Below are positions 16,564-26,100 of a stretch of 59,775 bases of DNA, one piece after another. The DNA comes from Candidatus Enterenecus merdae (GTDB lineage: Bacteria; Bacillota; Clostridia; Oscillospirales; Oscillospiraceae), in the NCBI GenBank assembly GCA_018716385.1, contig DVJZ01000005.1, positions 1 through 59,775 on the forward strand, read 5' to 3'. The number at the start of each line of letters is the position of its first letter. Within the stretch, counting starts at the first letter, position 1. The notes below the pieces were generated by a model. It saw only the letters and a list, made by a program, of their open reading frames with translations, made no database searches and was not told the origin of the DNA. A program made the position numbers and the translations under genes.

Positions 16564-16596
16564 AAGACTGTCTCTATGTAAAAAGGCAAGAAAATA

Positions 16597-16640
16597 CCCG
16601 CCGGGAACAGGCTCTCCTGCTCCCGGCGGGCTCGTTTTTC
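16597..16640 (+). terminator. Terminator of thiT-HAD operon
   Basis: Stem CCCGCCGGGA / TCCCGGCGGG with an inner CAGG/CCTG pair, followed by CTCGTTTTTC. It lies between convergent operons. Confidence 0.88.
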
Positions 16641-16650
16641 CCTTTCTTTG

Positions 16651-18474
16651 CTACCCTGCCTCAACCTGTTCTATTGCCGCCAAGGTGCTGCTGGCCGTGT
16701 CGGGGACGACAATCTCAATGGCGCGGTAGTAATCCTCGCCATACTCCCAGCCCGACAGCCGCCACTCCAGGTAGAGCCGCAGCTGTGTCCCTTCCTCTCC
16801 CGGGACTGCTCCAGCGGCCAGCTCCCACTGGTCCGACGGGCTGACCTGGATGCCCACTGATTGGGCCGCTGCTCCGGCGGTCAACTCTCGCCGGCCCAGC
16901 CGGCCGGCCCGGATATCCTCCAGCACCCCGTCCAGCACCAGCTGGGCCTGGCTGCCATAGGCGGTCGCCGTCTCTTCCTCCCAGCTCCATTCGGCCAGGA
17001 AGATCTGTCCCCCCTGCCGCTCCATCTCGGTGAAACCGTAGCTTTGGAGGATAACCTCCGGGTCGTTGCGCAGCGCCTGGGCCTGGTCTGCCGCCGCCCC
17101 CTCCAGGGTCAGGCTGTACCGCCGGGACAGGATGGCGCCGCTGCGCAGCTGGTAGCGCACCTGGAAGCTGACGGTGGAGGCGCCGGCAGACGGCTCCACC
17201 TCCCGCTGGCCCACCGCCTCCTGGTGCAGGGCCAGCACGGCGGCGATGTCCTCCGGATCGTCCAGGGTGGCCGCCGCGTTGGCCCCGCTGTCCCAGGGGC
17301 TGCCCTCCAATCCCCGGATGGTCACCTCCGCCACGTCCTGGGCCTGGGGCACCCGGGTCTCAAAGCCGGTCAGGTCCAGGCCCACCACGGCGAACAGGGC
17401 CGCCAAGACCAGGCTTACCCCCACCGCCCCCTTCCAGCGCCGCCACACCCGGAAGCTCTTGTCCAGCAGCATCCGGGCGATGAAGTAGCCCGCCACCGCC
17501 CACAGGAGGATGGAGACCATCAGCCCGGTGGTGGTCAGAACCAGCAGCTGGGTGGTGACCACGCCGAAGAACAGCCCCCCGCACAGGGCCACCCCGTACT
17601 GGAACACCGGGCGCATGGCCCGCACCGCCACCACGTCGCCGGCGCTCTCCAGGGCCCGGCGGCGGTAGAGCAGCAGCGCCCCCGCCGTGAGCAGCAGGGC
17701 GGCCAGGGGATAGACCCACAGCGCGCTCCCCCTGTCGCCGCCCAGCGCCACCGTGACAGTGGTGGGGGAACCCAGTTGGAGGCCCTGGGTTAGCCCCACC
17801 ACGGGGGTGAGCCAGATCACCCCCTGGCCCACCCATTCCGGCAGCGCGTCAAAGCCGTGGTACAGGGTCTGGAGCGCCCACTCCACCACGCCCATCACCG
17901 CCGCCGCCAGCCCGTTGAAGATGAGGTAGAAGGCGGGCAGGGCCAGCAGGTGGCCGGTGAACATGCCCAGAAAGACGGCAAAGGAGTAAAAGAAGAACCC
18001 CGACGCGCAGGCCGCCCCCAGCCAGCTGCCCAGGGGGCCCAGCATCAGGCAGCCCCCCGCCAGCTCCACCAGGGCGGTGAGGCAGAAGGTGGCCAGCAGC
18101 GGGCCCAGCACCATGACCAGCCCTGCCAGGTAGTGGCTGGCAAACAGCCCCTCCCGGCGCACCGGCAGGCTGGCCATAAAGTTGGCCGACCGGGTGGCAT
18201 ACAGGTGGCTGCATGCGGCCATGGCTGCCAGCAGGCCGAACAGCACCCCCAGGAAATTGGCGGGCCACACCATCCCCGGCACCGTGTAGCCGGCAAACTG
18301 GGCCAGGTAGCTCCCCGCCCCCGCGCGGCCGGCCGCGTCCAGCTGCAGCTGCATCAGCCCCTGCAGGGGCAGCAGCAGCGTCCAGATCACCAGGTGGGTC
18401 ACCCAGATGGGCCAGAACCGGGCCAGCTGCTTGGCAAAGACCGTCCGATTAAAGCACAATGTCCCGGACCGCAT
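16651..18474 (-). CDS. ABC-2 type permease of YtrA-regulated exporter
   Basis: Membrane component of an ABC exporter, 607 residues. Roughly eight to ten hydrophobic segments occupy the first two thirds, then an extracytoplasmic C-terminal domain of about 200 residues with 'EVTIRGLEGSPWDSG' and a repeated acidic pattern. The start at 18474 is inside the ATPase gene behind GGGAGGTG, giving a 26-bp overlap; the earlier in-frame start at 18501 has no ribosome site. With the ATPase and GntR regulator it matches Ytr/Bcr-like envelope-stress exporters. Substrate unknown; drug or peptide export, or a lipid/wall role, is inferred. Confidence 0.75.
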   Translation of the reverse strand: MRSGTLCFNRTVFAKQLARFWPIWVTHLVIWTLLLPLQGLMQLQLDAAGRAGAGSYLAQFAGYTVPGMVWPANFLGVLFGLLAAMAACSHLYATRSANFMASLPVRREGLFASHYLAGLVMVLGPLLATFCLTALVELAGGCLMLGPLGSWLGAACASGFFFYSFAVFLGMFTGHLLALPAFYLIFNGLAAAVMGVVEWALQTLYHGFDALPEWVGQGVIWLTPVVGLTQGLQLGSPTTVTVALGGDRGSALWVYPLAALLLTAGALLLYRRRALESAGDVVAVRAMRPVFQYGVALCGGLFFGVVTTQLLVLTTTGLMVSILLWAVAGYFIARMLLDKSFRVWRRWKGAVGVSLVLAALFAVVGLDLTGFETRVPQAQDVAEVTIRGLEGSPWDSGANAAATLDDPEDIAAVLALHQEAVGQREVEPSAGASTVSFQVRYQLRSGAILSRRYSLTLEGAAADQAQALRNDPEVILQSYGFTEMERQGGQIFLAEWSWEEETATAYGSQAQLVLDGVLEDIRAGRLGRRELTAGAAAQSVGIQVSPSDQWELAAGAVPGEEGTQLRLYLEWRLSGWEYGEDYYRAIEIVVPDTASSTLAAIEQVEAG

Positions 18475-19351
18475 AGTCCTCACCTCCCATCTCATAGACA
18501 AAGATCTCCTCCAGGCTCAGGGGCAGCGCCTCCTGGAACAGCGGGTCATAGGCGGCAAACTGCTCCAGCACCTGCTGGGTGTTCCCCCGCAGGATGTAAG
18601 TGTACACCCGGCCCAGGTTGGACCGGTGCAGCACGTGCAGCTGCGCCGGCAGTTCCGGCGGCTGCTCCTGCCGGAAGGCGATCTGCAGCTTGACGGTGCC
18701 CCCCTGCAGCTCGGACAAAGAGCGCTCCAGGGCCATGCGCCCGTGGCTGAGGATGCCCACGTGGTCGCACACGTCCTCCAGCTCCCGCAGGTTGTGGGAG
18801 GACACCACCACCGTGGCTCCCCGCTCGGCCACGTCCCCCATCAGCAGCGACCACACCTGCCGGCGCATCACCGGGTCCAGGCCGTCCACCGGTTCGTCCA
18901 GCAGCAGGTAGTCCGGCCGGCAGCACAGGGCCAGCCAGAAGGCCGCCTGCTTCTGCATCCCCTTGGACATGCGCCGGATGGGCTGGCCCTCCTTCACGGA
19001 GGGGAAGGCCTCCTTCAGCTTCTCATAGCGGTGGGCGTCAAAGCCGGGATAGAGCCGCCGGTAAAAGCGCATCATCTCCCGCACGGTGCCCGACCCGAAG
19101 TAGTACAGCTCGTCCGGGATGCCGCAGATGCGGATCTTGGCCTCCGGGTTTTCATAGATGGGCTGGCCCTCCAGCAGGATCTGACCGGCGTCCTGCCGGT
19201 AGGCCCCGGACAGGTGGCGCAAAATGGTGGACTTGCCCGCCCCGTTTGGCCCCACCAGGCCGTAGATGGCCCCCTGGGGCACCGTCATGTTCAGCCCGTC
19301 CAGGGCCTGGAACCGGCCAAAGCGCTTGGCCACGTCGCGCACTTCAATCAC
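18449..19351 (-). CDS. ABC transporter ATP-binding protein
   Basis: Cytoplasmic ATPase of the exporter. 300 residues with Walker A 'GPNGAGKST' (about residue 34), ABC signature replaced by 'RRMSKGMQKQAA', Walker B 'YLLLDEPVDGLDP' and the switch histidine in 'VVSSHN'. The signature deviates from LSGGQ (MSKGM), as is common in this YtrB-type subfamily. The ATG at 19351 overlaps the regulator stop by ATGA. Three genes in this order form one operon driven from 19784-19812. Confidence 0.92.
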   Translation of the reverse strand: MIEVRDVAKRFGRFQALDGLNMTVPQGAIYGLVGPNGAGKSTILRHLSGAYRQDAGQILLEGQPIYENPEAKIRICGIPDELYYFGSGTVREMMRFYRRLYPGFDAHRYEKLKEAFPSVKEGQPIRRMSKGMQKQAAFWLALCCRPDYLLLDEPVDGLDPVMRRQVWSLLMGDVAERGATVVVSSHNLRELEDVCDHVGILSHGRMALERSLSELQGGTVKLQIAFRQEQPPELPAQLHVLHRSNLGRVYTYILRGNTQQVLEQFAAYDPLFQEALPLSLEEIFVYEMGGEDYAVRDIVL

Positions 19352-19740
19352 GCCTTCTCTCCCCCTTGTCCTATCTGTTCCCCCTGGGCCGCCTGGGCAC
19401 AGCGCCGGGCGATCTCCTCCGGGGTTACCCCCAGGTAGAGCAGCTCCCCCGCCAGCTCGTCCAGCCGGGCCAGCAGCTCCTCCCGCCGGGTGCGGTCAAT
19501 CTCCTCCCGCTGGGCGGCAAAGCTGCCCTTCCCCGGCACGGAGTAGACATACCCCTCCTGCTCCAGCGCCTCATAGGCCCGCTGGATGGTGTTGGGGTTG
19601 ATGGCCAGCTGGCCAGCCAGGGCCCGCACCGAGGGCAGCTTATCCCCGGGCTGGATGGCCCCTACCACCAGCAGCTGCCGCAGCCCGTCCCGCACCTGTT
19701 CATAGATCGGCCGGCCATCCCGATGGTTCAGTTGGATCAC
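19348..19740 (-). CDS. GntR family (YtrA subfamily) repressor
   Basis: Winged-helix regulator of the adjacent ABC exporter. About 130 residues, the short YtrA type: N-terminal DNA-binding domain 'RPIYEQVRDGLRQLL...PGDKLPSVRALA...INPNTIQRAYEALEQEGYV', then a small helical C-terminus of about 55 residues without a ligand domain. I choose GTG at 19740, because YtrA proteins begin at this 'IQL' block and GGAGAGGGGG lies upstream. ATG at 19767 would be almost leaderless. A TGTA-N4-TACA palindrome sits at the inferred transcript start, fitting autorepression. Confidence 0.85.
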   Translation of the reverse strand: MIQLNHRDGRPIYEQVRDGLRQLLVVGAIQPGDKLPSVRALAGQLAINPNTIQRAYEALEQEGYVYSVPGKGSFAAQREEIDRTRREELLARLDELAGELLYLGVTPEEIARRCAQAAQGEQIGQGGEKA

Positions 19741-19768
19741 GCCGCTCGCGCCCCCTCTCCGTATCATG

Positions 19769-19812
19769 TGTATTAGTACAGATATCTTACCATGCCTCCG
19801 CACAGCTGTCAA
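19769..19812 (-). promoter_or_regulatory. Promoter and YtrA operator of ABC exporter operon
   Basis: Minus-strand perfect TTGACA (19807-19812), 17-bp spacer, TAAGAT (19784-19789). A palindrome-like TGTACTAATACA (19769-19780), of the TGTA-N4-TACA form recognised by YtrA-type GntR proteins, spans the expected +1. This would give direct autorepression. Confidence 0.75.
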
Positions 19813-19866
19813 CCCCAGTCCCTGGGACAAAGGAAGAATTTCCCGACAGAAAAGGACAAAAGGCGG

Positions 19867-19895
19867 CTGACAGCCCGGCCTTCATCTGTTATACT
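19867..19895 (+). promoter_or_regulatory. Sigma-A promoter of HD-domain gene
   Basis: CTGACA (19867-19872), 17-bp spacer, TATACT (19890-19895) on the plus strand, about 70 bp before the HD-domain start. Confidence 0.65.
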
Positions 19896-19968
19896 ATTTA
19901 CAAACAATCCTGAACCGATCCTGCCCGGCCCGTCCGGCGGATCCCACCTGGAGCAAGGAGGCCCACCC

Positions 19969-20460
19969 ATGTCCCGACATGACCTGAACGCCGCCGCCTT
20001 TCTGGACTGCGTCTCCCCCCTGCTGGACAGCCGGGAGGTCAACGCCATGAAGCGCTGGCGCCACCACCTTTCCGTCACCTGCTACGAGCACTCTCTGTTC
20101 GTGTCCTATGTGGCCTTCCGCATCGCCCGGCGGCTGGGCTGGGACTGCCGGGCCGCCGCCCGGGCGGGGCTGCTGCACGACCTGTACCTCTACGACCCCG
20201 CCGACCGCAGCGCCCACCCAGGCAACCAGTGCCTGGATCATCCCGTGGCCGCCCTGCGCAACGCCCGGGCCCTGTGCCCCGACCTGACCGACCAGGAGGC
20301 CAACGCCATCCTCACCCATATGTGGCCTTTGGCCGTCCATCTGCCCCGCTGCCGGGAGGCGGTGGTCGTCAACCTGGCCGACAAGCTGTGCGCCACCCTG
20401 GAGCTGATCCAGCTCTACCGCACCCGGCCCATCCAGCGCTGGCTGCCCCAGCCCTGCTGA
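19969..20460 (+). CDS. HD-domain phosphohydrolase
   Basis: A metal-dependent phosphohydrolase of the HD superfamily, 163 residues. The metal ligands are visible as His in 'YEHSLFVSYVA', the HD pair in 'GLLHDLYLYD', a later His in 'LTHMWPL' and Asp in 'VNLADKLCA', the YpgQ/HDIG-like order. The ATG at 19969 follows GAGCAAGGAGG and has its own promoter. It is not obviously coupled to the next gene, which has a separate promoter. Substrate unknown; nucleotides or small phosphoesters are usual. Confidence 0.8.
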   Translation: MSRHDLNAAAFLDCVSPLLDSREVNAMKRWRHHLSVTCYEHSLFVSYVAFRIARRLGWDCRAAARAGLLHDLYLYDPADRSAHPGNQCLDHPVAALRNARALCPDLTDQEANAILTHMWPLAVHLPRCREAVVVNLADKLCATLELIQLYRTRPIQRWLPQPC

Positions 20461-20503
20461 GGGTTCCCTGGAAAAGAAATTGAAAAAAAATGTCGAAAAA
20501 AGA

Positions 20504-20532
20504 TTTCAAAATAGGCGGCGGTCTGCTATAAT
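20504..20532 (+). promoter_or_regulatory. Sigma-A promoter of glmU-like gene
   Basis: TTTCAA (20504-20509), 17-bp spacer, consensus TATAAT (20527-20532), 47 bp before the start. It shows that the shortened GlmU gene is an expression unit of its own. Confidence 0.65.
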
Positions 20533-20579
20533 GCCGTTGGTGGCGTTTTTTGGTTCGCAACCGATTCCCAGCCGAAAGG

Positions 20580-21251
20580 ATGGCTTTCCCCTTGGAACAG
20601 TTTGAGTTTGACGCCAAGCGGCGGGCCCTGCTGGCCGCCGGCGTGCGCATGATGGACCCCGCTGCCGTCTACGTGGAGGACACCGTGCAGGTGGGGGCGG
20701 GCACCCTGCTGCTGCCGGGCACCATCCTCCGGGGCGAGACGGTCATCGGGCGGGACTGCCAGATCGGCCCCAACGCCATGCTGGTGGACTGCGTGGTGGG
20801 CGACGGGTCCTGCGTCAACGCCTCCCAGGGCCAGGACAGCCGCATTGGGGCCCGCTGTGAGATTGGCCCTTACGCCCACCTGCGCGCCCACTCGGTGGTG
20901 GGGGACGACTCCAAGATCGGGGCCTTCGTACAGTTGAAAAACTGCAACCTGGGCCCTGGCACCAAGATGGCCCACCTCACCTATGTGGGGGACACCGACG
21001 CGGGCCCGGGCTGCAACTTTGGCTGCGGCAGCGTCACCTGCAACTACGACGGCAAGGTGAAGGCCCGCACCACCATTGGCGCCAACGTATTCATCGGCTG
21101 CCACACCCGTTTCATCCCGCCTGTGTCCGTGGGGGACGGAGCGTATATCGCGGCGGGCACGACGCTGACCCAGGACGTGCCGCCGGACAGTTTTGTCATC
21201 GGCCGGTCCCGGCAGACCGTCAAGCTGGACTGGAAGGACAAACGGGGGTGA
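20580..21251 (+). CDS. Stand-alone GlmU-type acetyltransferase (left-handed beta-helix)
   Basis: Corresponds to the C-terminal half of GlmU, which acetylates glucosamine-1-phosphate. 223 residues of hexapeptide repeats forming a left-handed beta-helix. The GlmU catalytic residues are all in place: Arg in 'GPYAHLR', Lys in 'FVQLKN', His and Tyr in 'AHLTYVGD', Asn and Lys in 'CNYDGKVK'. The N-terminal uridylyltransferase half is missing, and the region before the ATG holds only a promoter. Its place before prs-pth-mfd is exactly where Firmicutes carry full-length glmU. UTP-dependent activation must be supplied by another gene, or this enzyme acts on a different sugar. Confidence 0.85.
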   Translation: MAFPLEQFEFDAKRRALLAAGVRMMDPAAVYVEDTVQVGAGTLLLPGTILRGETVIGRDCQIGPNAMLVDCVVGDGSCVNASQGQDSRIGARCEIGPYAHLRAHSVVGDDSKIGAFVQLKNCNLGPGTKMAHLTYVGDTDAGPGCNFGCGSVTCNYDGKVKARTTIGANVFIGCHTRFIPPVSVGDGAYIAAGTTLTQDVPPDSFVIGRSRQTVKLDWKDKRG

Positions 21252-21327
21252 ACCCCCTTCCTGCCCCGGCGGGAGCCGGATCAGCGCCGTCCCCATTCAC
21301 CCACACAGAGAGAGGATGTAGCAAGCG

Positions 21328-22293
21328 ATGATTTCACATGGCAAGGACCTCAAGATTTTTTCCGGCAACTCCAACCCCGCCCTGGCAGAGGCCATTTGCC
21401 GGGACATCAGCATCCCCCTGGGCAACGCGGAGGTGGGCGCGTTCTCCGATGGGGAGAACTTCGTGTCCATCTACGAGACCGTCCGGGGTTCGGACGTGTT
21501 TGTGGTCCAGTCCACCTGCAGCCCCGTCAACGACAACCTGATGGAGATGCTCATCATGGTGGACGCCCTCAAGCGGGCCTCCGCCGGGCGCATCACCGCT
21601 GTCATCCCCTACTTTGGCTACGCCCGGCAGGACCGCAAGACCAAGCCCCGCGACCCCATCTCCGCCAAACTGGTGGCCAACCTGATCGCCCGGGCTGGGG
21701 CCGACCGGGTGCTCACCATGGACCTGCACGCCGACCAGATCCAGGGCTTCTTCGACATCCCCGTGGACAACCTGCGGGGTTCCCCCGTCTTTGTGGACTA
21801 CTTCCTGCGCCGCTACGCCGCCTGCCACGACCAGACCATCGTGGTCTCGCCCGACGTGGGCAGCGTGGCCCGGGCCCGGGCCTTCGCCCAAAAGCTGGAT
21901 ATGCCCATGGCCATCGTGGACAAGCGCCGGCAGAAGGCCAACTCCTCCGAGGTGATGAACATCATCGGCGACGTGCAGGACAAGCATGTGATCCTGCTGG
22001 ACGACATGGTGGACACCGGCGGCTCCCTGTGCCACGCGGCCCAGGCCCTGGTGGAGCTGGGCGGGGCCAAGTCGGTCACCGCCTGCGCCTCCCACGGGGT
22101 GCTCTCCGGCCCCGCCTTTGACCGGATCAACGCCTCCTGCCTGGACGAGGTGCTCTTCCTCAACACCATCCGGCCCCGGGAGGACATCGCCCAGCGGTGC
22201 CCCAAGATCAAGTACCTCTCCGTGGCCCACATCTTTGCCGAGGCCATCGAGCGCATCTACGAGGAGCGCTCGGTGTCCAAGCTGTTCAACTAA
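21328..22293 (+). CDS. prs: Ribose-phosphate pyrophosphokinase
   Basis: Makes PRPP from ribose-5-phosphate and ATP for purine, pyrimidine, NAD, His and Trp synthesis. 321 residues, normal length, with the flexible-loop region 'IPYFGYARQDRKTKPRDPIS', a metal-binding 'DLHADQIQGFF' and the PRPP loop 'VILLDDMVDTGGS'. The ATG at 21328 follows AGAGAGGATG. The glmU-prs-pth-mfd order is the conserved Firmicute cluster. Confidence 0.95.
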   Translation: MISHGKDLKIFSGNSNPALAEAICRDISIPLGNAEVGAFSDGENFVSIYETVRGSDVFVVQSTCSPVNDNLMEMLIMVDALKRASAGRITAVIPYFGYARQDRKTKPRDPISAKLVANLIARAGADRVLTMDLHADQIQGFFDIPVDNLRGSPVFVDYFLRRYAACHDQTIVVSPDVGSVARARAFAQKLDMPMAIVDKRRQKANSSEVMNIIGDVQDKHVILLDDMVDTGGSLCHAAQALVELGGAKSVTACASHGVLSGPAFDRINASCLDEVLFLNTIRPREDIAQRCPKIKYLSVAHIFAEAIERIYEERSVSKLFN

Positions 22294-22296
22294 ACC

Positions 22297-22313
22297 CCGG
22301 GCTTGCCGCCCGG
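22297..22313 (+). terminator. Weak hairpin after prs
   Basis: CCGGGC / GCCCGG (22297-22302, 22308-22313) with a 5-nt loop, followed by TGTAGCTTTG. Without a true U-run this is at most an attenuator between prs and pth. Confidence 0.4.
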
Positions 22314-22405
22314 TGTAGCTTTGTACATCCAGATTTCTCCGCAGTTTACCGGTGGGGCGAGAGCGCTTCTCGCCCCGCCTTCTTTCCCAGATGGGAGGTG
22401 CCGCC

Positions 22406-22993
22406 ATGCTGTTTGCCAAACGCGCGCCGGTGGCCTGGCTGGTGGCCGGGCTGGGCAACCCCGGCGACCAATATGAGCACACCCGGCACAACGCCGGCTT
22501 CCAGGTGATCGACGCGCTGGCCCAGCGGGGCGGCTTCTCCGTGCGCCGCCTGAAGTTCCACGCCTTGACCCAAACCGCCCTCATCGGCGGGCAGGGGGTG
22601 CTGGTGATGAAGCCGCTGACCTACATGAACCTGTCCGGCCAGGCGGTGGGGGAGGCCGCCCGCTTCTACAAGCTGCCCCCCCACCAGGTGCTGATCATCT
22701 CCGACGACGTGGACCTGCCCCTGGGCAAGCTGCGCATCCGCAAGGGGGGCTCCGCCGGCGGCCACAACGGCCTGAAAAGCGTCATCCAGCACCTGGGCAC
22801 CGACCAGTTCCCCCGGCTCAAGGTGGGGGTGGGCCGCAAGCCCCACCCCGACTACGATATGGCCGACTGGGTGCTGGGGCAGTTCCAGGGGGCGGACCGC
22901 GCCGCCATGGACCAGGCTGCCGACCAGGCCGCCCAGGCGGTGGAGTGCCTGCTGGCCCAGGGCATCGACCGGGCTATGAACCGGTTTAACTGA
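22406..22993 (+). CDS. pth: Peptidyl-tRNA hydrolase
   Basis: Releases peptide from drop-off peptidyl-tRNA, recycling tRNA. 195 residues with the signature 'GLGNPGDQYEHTRHNAGF' containing the catalytic histidine, 'KPLTYMNLSG', the catalytic Asp in 'SDDVDLPLGKLRIR' and 'GSAGGHNGL'. The ATG at 22406 follows GGGAGGTG; the in-frame ATG at 22391 overlaps that ribosome site. Part of the prs-pth-mfd cluster. Confidence 0.94.
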   Translation: MLFAKRAPVAWLVAGLGNPGDQYEHTRHNAGFQVIDALAQRGGFSVRRLKFHALTQTALIGGQGVLVMKPLTYMNLSGQAVGEAARFYKLPPHQVLIISDDVDLPLGKLRIRKGGSAGGHNGLKSVIQHLGTDQFPRLKVGVGRKPHPDYDMADWVLGQFQGADRAAMDQAADQAAQAVECLLAQGIDRAMNRFN

Positions 22994-23100
22994 TCCCCAG
23001 GCAGGCCGTTCCCCTGTCCCTGGCAGCCCCCGGCAGGCCCCGGGTTCTTTTCGCCTCATCTTTTCCAGTTTTTTCAATCCTCGATGTGGGGAGGTCCCCG

Positions 23101-26100
23101 ATGAACGCACTGCTTCCCATCCTCCAACAGGTGCCGGAGTTCCAGCAGCTGCTGGCCGCCCTGGACGCGGGCCGCGCCCCGGTGGCGGTATCCGGCCTGG
23201 CCCCGGTGCACCGGGCCCACTTCGCCGCCGGACTGCGCCAGGCCCTGGGCTGCCCGGTGGTGCTGGTGTGCGCCCACGAGGAGGAGGGCCGCCGCCTGGC
23301 CGACGACCTGGCCGCCTTCACCGGCCAGGCCGTCACCCTGCTGGCCGCCCGGGAGTTCTGGTTCCACGAGGGGGCGGCGGCCTCCCGCCAGTGGGAGCAT
23401 CAGCGCCTGGCCGCCTTCCACCGCATGGCCCAGGGAGAGGCTCCCCTGGTGGTGGCCACCGTGGAGGCCCTGCTCCAGCGCACCCTCTCCCCCCAGGAGC
23501 TGGCCGACCACACAGTGGTGGTGGAGCCGGGAGGGCAGTATGACCTGGATGGGCTGGCCGACCGGCTGTCCGCCCTGGGCTATACCCGCTGCCAGCAGGT
23601 GGAGGGGGTGGGCCAGTTCGCCCTGCGGGGGGGCATCCTGGACGTGTACTCCCCCGCCCATCCCCTTCCAGTGCGGGTGGAGTTCTGGGACACGGATGTG
23701 GACTCCATGGGGCTGTTTGACGTATCCAGCCAGCGCCGAACCGCCCGGCTGGACCGGGCGGTCTTTCTGCCGGTGCGGGAGGCCCTGCCCACCCGGGATG
23801 GGGACGGCCGCTGGCAGCCCACCCCGGACCGGTTGCTGCCCGCCCGCTATCCCGCCCTGTCCACCGCCGCGCACCACCTGCCCAGCCAGGCGGTGGTGTG
23901 CCTGTCCGAGTCCGGCCGGGTGGCGGAGCGGGGGAAGAACTGGCTGTGGCAGCTGGGGGAGGATGTAAAGGCCCTGATCCAGCGGGAGGTGCTGGACGGT
24001 AAGCACGCCGTCTTCGCCGCCGACCTGGGGGAGCTCATGGCCGTGCTGGCCGACTTCCCCCTGTGCTTTCTGGACTCCTTCGCCACCTCCGCCACCCCCC
24101 TGCCCCCCAAGGCCATGCTGTCCGTCCAGGCCAGGCAGCTGTCCGCCTTTGGGGCCAGCCTGGAGACGGCGGCGTCCGACCTGGCCCAGCTCCAGGCCGC
24201 CGGGACTGCCACTGTGGTGCTGGTGGCCAGCCAGCAGCGGGCCCTCAACCTCCAGTCCCTGCTCCGGGAGCGGAAGATCCGCTCTGCCGTGGACTTTCAG
24301 CTCCATGCCCTGCCCCAGCCCGGGGGCGTGACCATCGCCGTGGGCGCCCTGTCCTCCGGCTTTGACTATGTGGGCAGCGGCTGGGCGGTGCTGGCCGAGG
24401 GTCAAGGGCAGCACCGCCGGCGGGCCAAACGCCTGAAGCGGGCCGAGGACCGGCGGCGGGTGGACGCCTTTACCGACCTGTCCCCCGGCGACCTGGTGGT
24501 TCACGAGCACCACGGCATTGGCCGGTTCGTGGGGCTGGTGAAGATGCAGGTGGACGGGCTGCAAAAGGATTACGTCAAGCTGGCCTACGCCGGCTCGGAC
24601 ACCCTGTACCTGCCCGCCACCCAGCTGGACGCCATCTCCAAATACATCGGCGCCGGGGACGACCCGGAGGCCAAGCGGCTGTCCCGGCTGGGCGGGGGCG
24701 AATGGGAGCGGGCCAAGAGCCGCACCCGGGCCGCCGTCAAGGACCTGGCTCGAGGGCTCATCCAGCTCTACGCCCAGCGCCAACGTCAGCCGGGCTACGC
24801 CTTTTCCCCCGACTCCCCCTGGCAGAAGGAGTTTGAGGACGACTTCCCTTACGAGGAGACGGACGATCAGCTGCGCTCCATCCGGGAGATCAAGCGGGAC
24901 ATGGAGGCCCCCCGCCCCATGGACCGGCTGCTGTGCGGCGACGTGGGCTACGGCAAGACGGAGGTGGCCCTGCGCTCGGTGATGAAGTGCGTGCTGGACG
25001 GTAAGCAGGCCGCCATCCTGGTGCCCACCACCGTGCTGGCCCGTCAGCACTACCTCACCGCCAAAAGCCGCTTTGCCAAGTACCCGGTGGAGATCGACGT
25101 GGTCAACCGCTTCCGCACCCCCGCCCAGATGCGCAAGGCTCTGGAGGGGGCGGCGGACGGCTCGGTGGACGTGCTCATCGGCACCCACCGGCTGCTCCAG
25201 AAGGACGTGAAGTTCAAGGACCTGGGCCTGCTGGTGGTGGACGAGGAGCAGCGCTTTGGCGTCACCCACAAGGAACGGCTGAAGGAGCTGGCCCAGCAGG
25301 TGGACGTGCTCACCCTGTCCGCCACCCCCATCCCCCGCACCCTGAACATGGCCCTGTCCGGCATCCGGGACATGTCCGCCATCGAGGAGCCCCCCGCCGA
25401 CCGCCAGCCGGTGCAGACCTATGTGCTGGAGCACGACTGGTCGGTGCTGGCCGACGCTATCCGCCGGGAGCTGGAGCGGGGGGGCCAGGTGTACTACCTG
25501 CACAACCGGGTGGATACCATCCAGCGCACCGCCGTCCGGCTGAAAGACCTGCTGGGGGATGAGGTGGAGGTGGCGGTGGCCCACGGCAAGATGGGCCAGG
25601 AGGAGCTGTCCGACGTGATGGCCCGCATGGGCGACGGGGATGTGGACGTGCTGGTGTGCACCACCATCATTGAGACGGGCATTGACATCGCCAACGTCAA
25701 TACCCTCATCGTGGAGGACGCGGACAAGCTGGGCCTGGCCCAGCTCCACCAGATCCGGGGCCGGGTGGGCCGCTCCCCCCGGCGGGCCTACGCCTACCTC
25801 ACCTACCGGGCGGGTAAGGTGCTCTCCGAGGTGGCCGCCAAGCGGCTGAGCGCCATCCGGGAGTACGCCGAGTTCGGCTCCGGCTTCAAGATCGCCATGC
25901 GGGACCTGGAGATCCGGGGCGCTGGCAACCTGCTGGGGCCTGAGCAGTCCGGCTTTCTGATGAGCGTGGGCTATGACCTGTACCTCAAGCTGCTGGAGCA
26001 GGCGGTGCTGGAGGAGCGGGGGGAGGCGCCTGCCCCAGATCCAGAGTGTGCCGCGGACCTGGCTGTGGCCGCCGCCATCCCCGACCGGTATGTCCCCTCC

